Source: Fulvia fulva (lineage: Eukaryota > Ascomycota > Dothideomycetes > Mycosphaerellales > Mycosphaerellaceae). Taken from it: a stretch of DNA of 64,000 bases. Positions 1-10,640 of the stretch are shown here, in pieces (within the stretch, counting starts at the first letter, position 1; each line of letters opens with the position of its first letter). The stretch covers positions 5,380,501-5,444,500 of the forward strand of contig NC_063015.1 in the NCBI RefSeq assembly GCF_020509005.1, given 5' to 3'. A program made the translations under genes and the position numbers. Under the pieces are notes generated by a model that worked only from the letters and a program-made list of their open reading frames with translations, was not told the DNA's origin and did not search any database.

Positions 1-787
1 GCTAATAACCTATATAAGCAATTTAGCGAGATTTACGAAAAGGAGAAGAAGAAGGTATAGGATACCGAAGCTAAGAACTAGGCTCTATAGAAGGCGGTTA
101 ACGATCTAAAGACTCGACTCTAAGCTACTAAAGACACTATATAGAATAGAGGTAAGGGCCGCTCTAGTCGCCGACCCTTATATTTACCTCCGTACGAGAC
201 TTTACTCGAGTAGCTAATACGTAAGTATCGTAAAGCTACTAGTAGAGGCGGCGGCGGCGGAGGCGGTAGTAACGATAATAACGGCAATAGTAATAACGAC
301 CGAGGACGTAATAGAAACCGTCTACGACCTAATAATAATAACGGTCGCGACTCTCGAGCGCGTAATACCCGTATATAGACTCCCCTAACCGAGCTTTTAG
401 AACGCCTATTTACTATTAACCGTACTCTAATACGCGGTATCGAGGTTAGTAAGAGTATGCCTAACCCGAAGTACTTTAAGAATAATAACGACCCTAACTT
501 CGACAGTTAGTATAGTAGCGTACTTCTTAAGTAGACTATAACTACTTTCCGCTCCGAGGTAGACGGCCTACGTTTTATATATAGATAGACATAGGGTAAC
601 CCTTAGAGAAGTATTAAGCCGAGGATCCCCGTGCCTAGACAATAATTATTTAACGAGTTTAATACTAGTAAAGAACTACTAGATTAGATAACGCGCTAGT
701 ACGGTACCCGTAACGAAGGAACTAAGGCTATAGTTAATATCGCTACCTATAAGTAGAAGTAGGGCGAGACCTTTATTACCTTCTACG
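1..787 (+). pseudogene. RIP-degraded gypsy gag-like remnant X, left part
   Basis: The + strand reads as a long gag-like sequence broken by many TAG/TAA codons, with a glycine-rich and Asn/Arg-rich stretch near 240-360 (GGC and AAT/AAC repeats). CpA and TpG are nearly absent, the mark of RIP. Element A (788-3195) interrupts it and the same element resumes at 3196, followed by a protease-like segment near 4130-4270. It has no usable reading frame. The assignment to Ty3/gypsy rests on the protease-like part and is tentative for this left piece. Confidence 0.5.
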
Positions 788-1140
788 TGTTAGGAACCGC
801 TGTACGTTATCCCAACCGGGCTTGGATCTTTGCAATGATGTCTCTGACTCGTTGAGAAGGTAGTGGTCCCAAACAGTATATGGTGTATACTTAAAATGAG
901 TTGAGCACGAGGCTCCTATCTACTTGCAAAGGAGCGTCGTCTATATAGTACTATGTCTTGGCGCGGTCACCTCGCTCACGAGTGACCTAAGTGACCCTGA
1001 GTCACCTCGTTCACGAGTGACCCTGAGTCACCTCGTTCACGAGTGACCCAAGTGACTCCAATACACTGGCTGCCTAGTGATCTTCCCTCGTTCTTCGCTT
1101 GTCTGACAAATGAGCTTCTCCCACCTTTCAGACCGTAACA
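788..1140 (-). repeat. 3' LTR of element A
   Basis: 353-bp direct repeat of 2869-3195, with TG...CA ends. It has one extra copy of a 26-bp unit (start GAGTCACCTCG) in the block of near-palindromic TCAC/GTGA repeats around 965-1060, which accounts for the whole length difference from the other LTR. Confidence 0.92.
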
Positions 1141-1160
1141 CCATCCCCCTCCCCAGGATC
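1141..1160 (-). other. Polypurine tract of element A
   Basis: On the - strand a run of G and A (GGGGAGGGGGATGG) directly abuts the 3' LTR. This is the expected plus-strand primer position and fixes the element's orientation. Confidence 0.75.
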
Positions 1161-1233
1161 GGTGTCCCAACGATCACGTGTCATGATGATATAAGCGAAT
1201 GTCCCATCATTTTCATTCCTCAGCTTGTCCAAA

Positions 1234-1737
1234 ATGTCTTCCTCCTCGTCACAGAAACGCGAACTTCGTGCCTCCCGCATCGAGCGACAGAATCACCTGG
1301 CCGAGTCCCCCTGCGAGAACTGTTGTTCGAAGTTGCGTCTGTGTTTCGTCATGCCTGGCTCCGACTCGCGGTGTTCCGAGTGTGTCCGTAGAGGTCGCGC
1401 CTGTGTCCGTACGTCGTGGGCCGCCATAGATCGGACCGAAGCATCCATAAAAAGAGAAATCGAGCTGGCGGAGCAACAACAGGAATCGCTCCTGCAGCAA
1501 CTGGAGCAGGTCCGGGCGATCCTCACCAGGAAGCGCCAAGTACTCGAGCAGAACCGTGCCCGTGAAGAAGAAAAACTCCGTTGCTTGGATCGTGAGCTCG
1601 CCGCCGAGGGAGACGATACTCGGGTCGTCCACCTGTCCGCATCCGAGCTGGAGAAGAGCCTCCAAAGCGTCGGTGTAGCGTCCCCTTTCTCCTGGTCTGG
1701 TTTTTGTTCTGATCCTCCTCCCGAGGCGCCTTCGTAA
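1234..1737 (+). CDS. Antisense Zn2Cys6-like cysteine-cluster/coiled-coil protein of element A
   Basis: The 167-residue ORF runs opposite to gag, between the polypurine tract and the gag 3' end. The start MSSSSS is chosen because element B's homologue (11114-11614) begins the same way; an ATG three codons upstream is possible. The N-terminal part has C-x2-C-x6-C, nine residues, then C-x2-C-x6-C inside CSECVRRGRACV. This is the spacing of fungal Gal4-type binuclear zinc clusters. A Glu/Gln/Leu/Arg-rich stretch follows, predicted as coiled coil, then a short Ser/Pro-rich tail. It may bind nucleic acid or regulate the element (inference); the function is unknown. The frame is free of RIP-type stops. 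Confidence 0.7.
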   Translation: MSSSSSQKRELRASRIERQNHLAESPCENCCSKLRLCFVMPGSDSRCSECVRRGRACVRTSWAAIDRTEASIKREIELAEQQQESLLQQLEQVRAILTRKRQVLEQNRAREEEKLRCLDRELAAEGDDTRVVHLSASELEKSLQSVGVASPFSWSGFCSDPPPEAPS

Positions 1738-1843
1738 GTCGTGTTCCAGTAGTCGTTTATCCGTGTCGTTGTGTTGACTTCTAGTCCTTAGGTCATCAAA
1801 TCAAGAAGCCGCTGTTTGATGCCTTGTCGTCAGGTCGTTTCTG

Positions 1844-2842
1844 CTAAGCAGATTTCGAGAAGAAGTTCTCGCATTCCTGGTATGTCTTCTCTTCGCGAAT
1901 CATTGCGTTGAACTCGCGGCTAACCATATTCTTCTTCTTGCAGTTTTTTGCAAAGTGGCCTTGCTCGCCACATACGTAGCAGGTGGAACCTTTGCTCTTC
2001 AGCCCCCTTCCTGTCCTACGATCCGTTACGTCCAATTCCATTGGGTCTCCGTAACTAGGGTCCTGACTTCTGGCCTTGAAGCCCCCTCTTCCGCTCGCGG
2101 CGGGTCTCTGGTATCCAGGCTGTACGTGTCGGTCGTACCTCAAATCCTGGAGCCTTTCGTCGATCTCCTTTGCTGCCTTGATCATCGCCCCTAGCGTCAC
2201 AACGCTGGCGTTTCGGGATAGTTCGGCTTTAACGTTGTCCTTCAGCCCGAGGTAGAACTGCGATCGCAATGCTGCGTCGTTCCATTCTAGGTCGGCGGCA
2301 TATCCTTGGAATTCTGAGGCGTACAGCGCTACAGAAGTGGTCTGTCGAAGTTGTCGGATATGTCGGTCGGCGTATACCTCCTCATTCGGTATCCCGTATA
2401 GATCATCGAGTTTCGTCTCAAACTCGTCGTAGTCGTGGAAAATTTTTCGAGTTTCCGTCTTCGGTGTCCCCCCCTCACCCTGGTTGTGGAGCCAGTCCTT
2501 GAGGTATGGTCGGAATCCTCTAGCTGCTTTTCCTCGTAGGAAGGATGCGGCGTACAAGACCTTGCTGGCCTCGCCTTGAAACTGGTGTGCGTTGAAGTGA
2601 AGGTACAACTGAACCTGCAGTTGAAAAGCCTCCAGTTTGTCCTTGGTCCCGTCGAACGTCTCCGGCGTAGACACCTTAGGTGCACGGTGGTGGTCCTGTG
2701 AGTTCAGCATACTCATAGGAGCGTTGTTGTTCTTGCTGCTTCCTGTAATCGACATTTCGCTCATTCGTTCCGTAATGCCAGTTGACTGTGGCGTTCCTTG
2801 TCTCGACGGACTCCGGGTAGCGTCTCTCCCAGACATATGCAA
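1844..2842 (-). CDS. gag: Gag (capsid/nucleocapsid) of element A
   Basis: This 332-residue ORF starts 26 nt inside the 5' LTR. Residues about 57-230 look like a retrotransposon gag capsid domain (FDGTKDKLEAF, then YAASFLRGKAARGF). A CCHC zinc knuckle, C-x2-C-x4-H-x4-C, lies at residues 288-301. The segment just before the knuckle (DPMELDVT) matches element B Gag (PQPMELDVT), and both continue KNMV after it, so the two are homologous. The protein stops about 30 residues after the knuckle with no slippery site and no pol downstream. Its expected role is to form virus-like particles and package RNA. The frame is intact. Confidence 0.88.
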   Translation of the reverse strand: MHMSGRDATRSPSRQGTPQSTGITERMSEMSITGSSKNNNAPMSMLNSQDHHRAPKVSTPETFDGTKDKLEAFQLQVQLYLHFNAHQFQGEASKVLYAASFLRGKAARGFRPYLKDWLHNQGEGGTPKTETRKIFHDYDEFETKLDDLYGIPNEEVYADRHIRQLRQTTSVALYASEFQGYAADLEWNDAALRSQFYLGLKDNVKAELSRNASVVTLGAMIKAAKEIDERLQDLRYDRHVQPGYQRPAASGRGGFKARSQDPSYGDPMELDVTDRRTGRGLKSKGSTCYVCGEQGHFAKNCKKKNMVSREFNAMIREEKTYQECENFFSKSA

Positions 2843-2857
2843 AGGGCCCTGGTGGTG

Positions 2858-2865
2858 GTGCTCAA
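2858..2865 (-). promoter_or_regulatory. Candidate self-primer binding site of element A
   Basis: The - strand reads TTGAGCAC three bases after the end of the 5' LTR. It is exactly complementary to GTGCTCAA (- strand, 2982-2989) inside that LTR, about 39 nt after a TATA-like box. This is the layout of Tf1-type self-priming. No tRNA 3'-end complement was recognised. Confidence 0.55.
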
Positions 2866-2868
2866 AGT

Positions 2869-3195
2869 TGTTAGGAACCGCTGTACGTTATCCCAACCGG
2901 GCTTGGATCTTTGCAATGATGTCTCTGACTCGTTGAGAAGGTAGTGGTCCCAAACAGTATATGGTGTATACTTAAAATGAGTTGAGCACGAGGCTCCTAT
3001 CTACTTGCAAAGGAGCGTCGTCTATATAGTACTATGTCTTGGCGCGGTCACCTCGCTCACGAGTGACCTAAGTGACCCTGAGTCACCTCGTTCACGAGTG
3101 ACCCAAGTGACTCCAATACACTGGCTGCCTAGTGATCTTCCCTCGTTCTTCGCTTGTCTGACAAATGAGCTTCTCCCACCTTTCAGACCGTAACA
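2869..3195 (-). repeat. 5' LTR of element A
   Basis: 327-bp direct repeat of 788-1140 with TG...CA ends. A TATATA box (- strand) near 3023-3029 lies about 39 nt upstream of the presumed RNA start at 2989. The TCAC/GTGA repeat block is one 26-bp unit shorter than in the 3' LTR. Confidence 0.92.
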
Positions 3196-4312
3196 CTACG
3201 CTCGCTACTCGAAGCTACGTACTTAGATAGAGTAGACCGACGAGACTAAGCCAATACTATTTCGTAACCGCCTAATCCGTAAGTACTTTATTAAGACTTT
3301 CGGCGATAGGGAAGTAGATAGACGCTTATACGATATATAAGATATTATTAAGGAATATACGGTATTAGATAAGAGCTTCTATAAGACCGACCGACTGTAT
3401 CTATAGAAGGAGCGCCTACGTAGTAACCCTAATTCGAATAATAACGGCGTATAGGGCGGTAGTAATACCGTAGGCGCTATAGCTACTAGTACGACCGCTA
3501 TAATTATCTAGCGACTACTATAATACGTAGGTACGAAGAAGAAGGAGGACCTACTAGTTCACTTATAGAACCTGCCTTTATTAAACCGTAAGTAGCGGGA
3601 GGACCTTAAGAAGTAGGATAAGTACTACCGCTACCGTATAGGCTCGTACGTATTAACGAACCCCGAATGCCCGATATATAGTTACGACGGCGACTACCGC
3701 CCTCTACGCCTACGAAACAACGCGAACGCTAACCCGAACCTTAGCTCCCTTACTACCGACCTATAGTAATAGGGAAATGGTACGACCGCTACCTAAGCGT
3801 AGTAGATAGCGGTTAGTAACCGAACTTTCTAAGATAGAAAGAGTATAAGATTAAGAGATATAGAATATAAGAGACGGACTATAGTAAGGAGCTTAAGATA
3901 TCGGTATATATACTAGATAAACAAACTAGCTATACACTCTTATATAGTATTACCCGTAATAATATAATATAAAAAGGCTCGCGGCCTTATAGATTCTACC
4001 TCTACCTCTCTCTTTCTTAATTAGAAATTTATACGTAAATATATAACCCTCTTGATCTCTTTGACGAAGAACAGACGATTAATACTAGGAGATAGATCGG
4101 ATATAGCGCGTCAGATCATATATATAGCCCTTATAGACGTAGTTATCGGCGGTTATTACGAGTAAATGCTATACTACGTTACCGACCTCGAATACGACAT
4201 TGTCTTTAGACTACCGTAGCTCTCCGCGTATAACCTAAATATCTTCTAGGAAACTAGCGAGGTGGCGTTTAGATCTAACTACTACTTCGGTTACTATCTA
4301 TATAATAAGACA
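3196..4312 (+). pseudogene. RIP-degraded gypsy gag/protease remnant X, continued
   Basis: Sequence resumes after element A. The + strand keeps gag-like reading to about 3800, then an AT-rich interval. At about 4130-4270 there is a protease-like stretch with YVTDLEYDIVF followed by RLP*LS, where the stop sits at the tryptophan expected in the usual gypsy motif GLPWL. Many TAG/TAA codons result from CpA to TpA changes. A LINE copy is inserted at 4313. Confidence 0.6.
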
Positions 4313-6430
4313 GGTCGACGACGAGAATCACCTATACGTAGTGTCGGCTACGAACCTCTCGTCTAGCTACGAGAGAGCTAAGTATTCTTACGCTAGAGCG
4401 TCGTAGGCGCGACGGGCGCGTAACGTAGGCGAAGCCGCGGCGAATAGAGGACTACTAGCAAAACGGGTATAAAAACTATCCGACGAGCGTATACTCGTAT
4501 CGGGAGCGAGTCCCTCTTCTTTCTACGTATAAGAAGGGCGCGGAACCGTGGCCTATACGCTCGATAGGACACCTCTAGTATAAGTACAGAATTTTTACCT
4601 CCGGAGCCCGTAAACCGAGCGGGCTAAGCGACGAACATTAGACGAGCGGACTATAGAACAACAACTAAGCGGACTATATAACGGCGTCGAGCGGACTACG
4701 AAACAATCTAGTGTTTACTAGCGGGTAATACGGTAGGTAGGTAGATACGCGACGAAGCCTATAAGGGCCTATTAAATACCCGGTATAGGAACGAGGGTTT
4801 TGCCTAAGGCACTACCTGTCCTACTATATAACGCACCTAGTCTAATATAGTAGATTGCGACGAGGAAAAGACGATAGCCTAAGTAAGGAAAAGACGGCTA
4901 TTAGGACGGGGAAAAGACGTATAATATAAGTAGATTAGTTCTATAATCGGGGAGGATCGAGGGCAGGGTAATAAGGAACTTTATATTAGTTAGTAGGTAG
5001 AAACGTAAGGAGTACGCTACCCGGCGTAGTGTGTGCCCCGAGCAAACCTACGAGGTATAGACGGCCGCTTTCTAGAGATAGGCTACGGTAACGCGAAGGG
5101 CGTTAAAACCTAGGGCGTAGTATATACTAGTAGCGACGGCTAATACTATCTATATAGCCCGAGAGGACGGATACGTATATCGGTCAATAGAGAGCACTAA
5201 AGGGCTTAGGCCTATAGAGGTAGATATTAGCTTAAGGAGTAAATAGGGAGGGAGGGCGTAGAGGGAAGCTTTTACTCCGGGCTAACCTCTCGAAACGAGG
5301 CTATACGGTAGTACTAGATAAGTAGGAAAGCGCGGTTAAGACTTGTCACCTTATCTCGTAGCTAGCTTACTAAATACGATTCCTTCCTTGCCGAAACGGA
5401 TAGAGTAACCCCTAAACAGGACATAGGTAGGCAACCTACGTAGGGTACTAGGCGTATATAAGACAACGTTAATAAGTATAATAGAAATAGAGACAGGAAC
5501 ACTACTAATCGGCTAGTATATCCGGGGAATAAGAATTCAATACGCGGCAAGGACGATAGGTTACCTAGTATAAACTACGATCTAGGAGGTAAAGAATAAG
5601 ATAGAAAGCTACTACCGGAGAGGGGCCGGATATAGGACAAGCCAAAAAGAGGATGACCTTACTACCTTTACGGCTATATAGACAAGTACCGAATGGCTAG
5701 CACGAAAAGAGGAGGAGCGTAGGACTCGCTAGGCCGGCGGGAGCAAGGCTAAGACCTAAAGCCTAGCGGAATAGATAGCGAGCTACCTATAGGAGTAGGA
5801 CTAGAAAAGGAAGCCCCCTAAGACAATAGGCCCGATAGCGCTCCGAGCCTTCTAGAGACACAATTACTAGCTATATAGGGACCTAATAAGGGCCGAGGCA
5901 AGTATAGCGATCCAAATTAGGTCCGAACATATTAGGTTAAGGGCCTACCTATTTAGAAGACGCGTACTAGACATCTATAGCCTAGCCTACTAGTGTAGCT
6001 ACCTATCGTAAAACCTAGAATATATACTACTACGATGCCCGTAGTAGGCGAGAGGTAGGGGAAATTAGAGGTACTAAGCGGGAAGGAGAGACTACAAGTT
6101 AATTATTAGGGACAAAGGTAACATTCGCCGAATCTCTCGGTAGATACTATAGTAGGGATACCTCTAGTAGTTTAGCCTCGCTAGCGAGACGGAGGAGTAG
6201 ATAGATAAGAGGCGGAAGCTAGGGGGTGGTAGATAGGGTAGTCATTAGGGCAGGCCTATAATACTAGCGTACCCCTAACAAGGGAAAATTAAGACAATAA
6301 CTAGGAGGAAAAGATAGGCGGGAAGGAGGAGGGGTTTTTCCTAATACGGTTTCCCCTCTATATATACGAAAACAAGATAGTATAGCTATATAGGCCAAAG
6401 GGCACTACAACAGCTTAATGAAATATCTAT
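4313..6430 (+). mobile_element. RIP-degraded LINE copy K (deletion derivative)
   Basis: It starts GGTCGACGACG and is collinear with the first 1.08 kb of LINE J (39749-40825), each CA/TG of J appearing as TA here. After the shared block (ending CCTTGCC near 5387) the sequences diverge, but both return to a LINE ORF2 tail. It ends in ATCT-type repeats. The sequence CTATCTATATAATAAGACA is found on both sides (ends 4312 and 6449); because the tail is itself CTAT-rich, the true target duplication is somewhere between about 10 and 19 bp. Long duplications of this kind fit target-primed LINE insertion. The endonuclease and polymerase core are missing. Confidence 0.75.
5500..6075 (+). pseudogene. LINE ORF2 C-terminal fragment in copy K
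   Basis: At about 5875-6045 the + strand reads LYRDLIRAEASIAIQIRSEH, then a basic stretch and NLEYILLRCP. This matches the tail of LINE J ORF2 (HYRLTRAQSSIATQLRSEH ... RHALLVCP), the cysteine/histidine region found at the end of many LINE ORF2 proteins. Stops interrupt the frame. The part before 5850 is only weakly recognisable. Confidence 0.6.
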
Positions 6431-6756
6431 CTATCTATATAATAAGACATCGATAATAGTATAATCTCTAAACTATATCGGTAGAACCTAGTAAACGAAA
6501 TATAGACTAAAGCCCTTTACTAGCGAATTAGTAGGATTTATAGCCGGAGGGGCGGAGCTAAATGTATCCGCTTATAAGGGCGCGCGTACTATAGGGTCCG
6601 AATAAGAGAGTTGTTGTTCTATAAAGCTACGAAAGAAGAGCGCGCGGCGTAGCGAAGTTATAAAGTAAAGCTAAGCCGCGCTAACCCGATACGGAAGGTC
6701 CGCGGTTTACCCGGGCCGACGTAGCTATAGTAAGGGGTCGCGGGCTACCCGTAATA
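6431..6756. repeat. Remnant X end plus probable LTR of gypsy remnant Y
   Basis: No coding region is visible. The right edge ends CGTAATA, a RIP-altered form of CGTAACA, and is followed by a C-run (6761-6766) that is a purine tract on the - strand. The junction matches the G-run plus TGTTACGG boundary at 43371-43390 of gypsy I, so this stretch should contain the 3' LTR of a - strand gypsy element of the same family. The left boundary of that LTR could not be fixed. Confidence 0.45.
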
Positions 6757-7076
6757 GTATCCCCCCTCTCAAAATACGTCTTAGTCCTCTAAGCGTTATC
6801 TATCTTATATAGCTACTTACCCGTACTACTCTATAACCGTACGAAAGTCTAATTATCCCCTAATACCTTGTTATTATCTAGTAACATATCTACATCCTGT
6901 CTATCTATAACTAGCTTATCCGCGACCGGCTCCCTTCGAGAAACAAACTGCCTAGTTAGCTAGTTTACCCTAGACCTAAGTTTGTCTTCGGCTAGTACTC
7001 GCGTATAATCCTTATAGCTAAGGTTAGGTATTATTATAGGCTCTATAGGTTTTACTCGAGCATCGGTACTACTACC
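6757..7076 (-). pseudogene. RIP-degraded gypsy Pol C-terminal tail (remnant Y, distal part)
   Basis: The - strand gives one mostly open frame continuing from 20458-20760, interrupted by element F with target duplication CTACC (7072-7076 and 20458-20462). It is the tail that follows a chromodomain. Its end, RTKTYFE then a G-run, resembles GTKRDFEGG at the end of gypsy I (43350-43379). Confidence 0.55.
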
Positions 7077-7523
7077 TATCGCGATCCGAGCGTATATATA
7101 GGCAACATCCTATCATCAAAACTTAAGGCTACGTACGCTAAGAATTAGGTAACTAATTAGTTACCTATAGCCTCTTTAAGAGCAACACTTCTCTATTCTA
7201 GATAGATATATATAATACACAACCTGCTTATAAAACACCCTATATAAGCCCGTACAATAACTTCCTACACTTCTGTTGAGAACATACAGGCCGCAGGACA
7301 AGCATGTAGGTGTGGGTGTGTCATGTGATAGATCACGTGACTAGGGTTTGCCAGCCCCTATAGGCTGGCAAACATCCGGACACCTAGCATCTACCTACAC
7401 CAACACCGGCGATACTGTATGTAGATACACGCTATCCCATTGGGTCCTTCTTCGTCTTTTGTGTGATCCGCCGTCTTCCACTGCTGCGCAACTCGTACCT
7501 GTTTAACAACTTCTAACGTAATA
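7077..7523 (+). repeat. 5' LTR of element F, interrupted by a solo LTR
   Basis: 7077-7273 plus 7514-7523 matches 20251-20457. The insertion is the solo LTR 7274-7508 with its duplicated ACTTC. The first bases are TATCG rather than TGTCG, a G to A change typical of RIP. Confidence 0.85.
7274..7508 (+). repeat. Solo LTR of the element E copia family
   Basis: 235 bp, almost identical to the LTRs of element E, begins TGTTGAGAAC and ends TTTAACA. The 5-bp duplication ACTTC flanks it (7269-7273 and 7509-7513). The intact paralogue at 20430-20457 shows the empty site. It is not RIP-mutated although its host LTR is, so it is a recent insertion that lost its interior by LTR-LTR recombination. Confidence 0.92.
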
Positions 7524-7542
7524 GTTATAAGCCCGGTTAGCG
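7524..7542 (+). promoter_or_regulatory. Primer binding site of element F (RIP-altered)
   Basis: GTTATAAGCCCGGTTAG directly follows the 5' LTR and corresponds to GGTTATGAGCCCGGGTTAG in element E. The complement of that sequence contains the anticodon-arm sequence of initiator tRNA-Met. One TpG to TpA change and a lost base are seen. Confidence 0.6.
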
Positions 7543-8900
7543 CTTACTAATATTCGCTACGATAAGGAAGCCCTAAAGTAGAGTTTGTATCGTTATAGTA
7601 CTACTACTACAACTAGTACAGTAGTATCCCCTAGGCCTAGTGAACCCGCGTAGAACTTTCACTAGCCTATAACCTATTTTATAGTTATAGCTACTACCCA
7701 GACGCCGGTAACTACCGGTACCCTACCTTAGGGTACCGTAGTTCTAAAGAGCTATAACTAATAGGACAAGTTTGACCGTTAGCTTAAGCTCTACGTAGAG
7801 TCTTTAAATGTCTAGAAGTATATAGATCCTTACTAACTAAGTAACGAGCTAACAGAGCCTACTTACTTAACGTTTAAGGAAATCTAATAAGCGTATACGG
7901 TAGGAGACGCTATATTAAGAGACCTTATTAAGCTACGACAAATAGACGTAGACCGAAGGTAACGGATATACGACATCTTTACTACTACCCGATCAAAGCT
8001 TATTACCTACCTTATCCGTACGACGATAGAGCTAGGGCAAGAGCTAATATACGGCTAGAATACCCTTAGACCGAAATACTAGGCTCTTAAGGATTAGTAT
8101 AGTCTAGACGATATACTACGTAAGCGGTAGCTTACGCTTAAGCTATCTAAGCTTTAAAAGGCTAGCGTACGTAGAATCGATAACTAGTACTTAGACTAGT
8201 TAGTTTTATAGACTAAGATGCTTAAGTATAACTACGCCGAGTACGACGACCTTAGTAGACACTTCCTACTTACTATTTAGTAGAAGTAGGCTCTAGCCTA
8301 CGGTGCTTCTCTATATAACGAGTAGAAGCGTAACAAAATGTTACTACAAAAGCTTACTAAGCGTTACCTCGAATAGATACGCGATACCGTACTAGTAATA
8401 ACTAACGGTCGATTAGTCTTCATAACCTTCTCCGGAGAAACCTTAGTAGAAGTAGAGGACGAAACATCACCTATAGGTACTAGTTAAAAGGAGGGTGACC
8501 GTAGTAGTAGCCGCGGTAATAATAACCGTAGTAATAGTCGCGGTAACAAGGGTCGTAGTAGTAGCCGCGGCGATAAGAACAAAGATAAGGATAATAATAG
8601 GCTAAGCGGCTACTAAAACATTACCGGCGAGCCTAAGGACACCTATTATAAGGGCCTGTTCTTATACGATGTAATCAACCCCGATAAGCGCCTAGTAAAG
8701 GATTAGCGCTTAGAGTAGTAGAAGAAGTACTAGAAAAACTTTATTAACTACTGCTTAAGCGACGACGGCGAGCGTCTACTTAGCGTATTGAATCGTAATA
8801 ATCGTAAGGACTAGGAACGTAACAAGGCTATTACTAATACGAAGAAGGTATTACTAAGCGATAAGGGCTTTATTAGCCTTACTGTTCTTTCTAGCTTAAT
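7543..8900 (+). pseudogene. Element F gag pseudogene
   Basis: Recognisable gag-like phrases occur in the + frames (for example QDKFDR*LKLYVESL near 7760), followed near 8500-8610 by a basic, Ser/Gly/Asn-rich nucleic-acid-binding type stretch. Stops are frequent. No complete zinc knuckle can be read. Confidence 0.5.
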
Positions 8901-10640
8901 TAGTAAGTTGAGCGTTAACTTTAGGGATTACTAGGTATATAATAACTGTTTAGACACTTATATAATTAATCATCATGACTAGGAGGGTGTATAGTTCATT
9001 ATAGAGCGCCTTACTACCTTAGAAATCTAGGCTAGAATAACCACCTTTCCAATTATAGCGTTAGGGCGTGTTTATATATCAATTAGGGGCCATTTATTCA
9101 CCTTGCTAGATATGGCTTACTACCTAGGCTTTTATGTAAACGTCATCTCTTATATACGTATAGAAAGAGCCGGACTCTAGTAGTACGGACGTAGCAATTT
9201 AATGTGGCATAACGACACTAAATTGATAGACCTATACCGCCCTACTAGTACAATCCCTTTCTTTAAGGTAGTTATACTACCTAAGTCACCTATTATATAC
9301 TAATGGCCTATAAAAGAGGGCCTAGTCCTGCCGAAGGTCACTAAAAAGATACGTAACGCGTACTTTATTAGTACTATTAGTAGGGGTATAAACATCGGCG
9401 ATGAACCTACTAATAGCGTAGCATCTCTAACTACTTAAGAGGATAGTAACCGTACCGTTCTCGTAGTCATAAACAGTACTAGGGGCACTAAAGGTATAGC
9501 TACGTCTAGTAGGACCCCTATTAAACACCGAAAGCTCTCTAGCCGCTAGTAGCATCAAATCTTTAGTTATATTAGCGCTGAACGTATTAAGTAGTTACCG
9601 CTTAGAGTTAAGGGGGTGATTATTAACGATAGTCTAAGCGTACTCCTTACTATATATTATAGAGCATATAGGCTTAGTAAAGCTTATAAGGTACACAATC
9701 GGTCTTAGCCTATTAGGGTAATGACCCTATACGGCTATATAGCTATAGATTTAGTAGAATTCACTATCGCCTATAACGGTAATAGGTACCTCGTCCACTT
9801 CTACGATCTAGATACCTATAGACACTTCTAGTTTACTATTAAGAATAGGGATTAGCAATCGGTATTAGCTTGCTTTAATAGCCTACTAAGCTTTATTAAC
9901 TTTATTAGTCGTAGATTCGTATACTTCTATAGCGATAACGAGCCCGCTATTAGGAAGGTGTTTTGCTTAGTCATTAATAATAACAAGATTAAATAGTACG
10001 TAACCGCGGAATACGCGCCTACGTAGGACCTAGCAAAAAGAGCTAGAGCTCTAATCATCACTATAAGTAGAACTATTCGTATCTACGTACGATTGCCGGA
10101 AAAGCTTTAGCTAGAATATACTATAGTAGCGGTATATATCCTCTAGCGATCCCCTATCTAGTCAAAGGGCTAGAAGACCCTATTCGAATTAGTAATAGGA
10201 CGAATTCCGAACGTAGGTCATATAGTAGTGTATAGCTTCCTTATATACGTGTTTATCTATAGACTAGATCAGCCTAGTAAGAGCGAGAAACTCTAAGAGA
10301 GAGCGCTTATAGGCTACCTTATAGGATACGACTCTACTAATATCTACCGCGTATCGGACCTATTAAAAGATAGGGTTATACGAGTTAAGGACGTCCTCTT
10401 CGATAAGACTACGTTCTATAACCTATCACGCCTAATAGTAGGGTATACGACCCCTATCGAGAACATCGTAATAGCGGAACCGGCTAAAGAGCCTAAATAA
10501 TACTACGACCTATATGTCGCTTATTACGAGCAAGACATAGTATAGGCCGAGGGGGTAGAAGAATAGGCTTAGTAGCCGTACACCTAACAACCTCGAGACG
10601 CCTACTAAAAGCTCCTTAGGCAAGAACTATACTAGCCGTA
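8901..10640 (+). pseudogene. Element F protease and integrase pseudogene
   Basis: Near 8945-8975 the frame reads NCLDTYIINH, in the place of the copia aspartic protease. At about 9780-10450 there is an integrase core with YLVHFYDLDTYRHF, YSDNEPAIRKVF, and the typical fungal copia segment ALIGYLIGYDSTNIYRVSD followed by RVKDVLFDKTTF. Many TAG codons interrupt it. Element B cuts the pseudogene at 10640. Confidence 0.7.

Larger units (their letters stand above)
788..3195 (-). mobile_element. Element A: gag-only, non-autonomous Ty3/gypsy-type LTR retrotransposon
   Basis: Two LTRs (788-1140 and 2869-3195) begin TGTTA and end TAACA and are flanked by the 5-bp target duplication CTACG (783-787 and 3196-3200). 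Gag is on the - strand and a purine-rich tract lies at the inner edge of the left LTR, so the element runs on the - strand. Inside are only gag and an antisense small gene; there is no protease, reverse transcriptase or integrase. Gag and the antisense protein are both related to those of element B. It has no RIP-type damage, so it inserted after the surrounding sequence was mutated. It probably depends on enzymes from a B-like element (inference). Confidence 0.9.

Noticed and set aside
240..270. GGC-repeat microsatellite
   Set aside because: Short glycine-codon run inside a degraded gag; no sign of independent repeat expansion.
1234..1737. Host transcription-factor gene carrying a Zn2Cys6 domain
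   Set aside because: The ORF lies between the LTRs of element A within its target duplication and has a homologue at the same place in element B, so it is part of the element.
5362..5550. A 62-residue hydrophobic - strand ORF at the LINE K junction
   Set aside because: It occurs only in the RIP-mutated copy, spans the junction and is explained by TA-rich codons.
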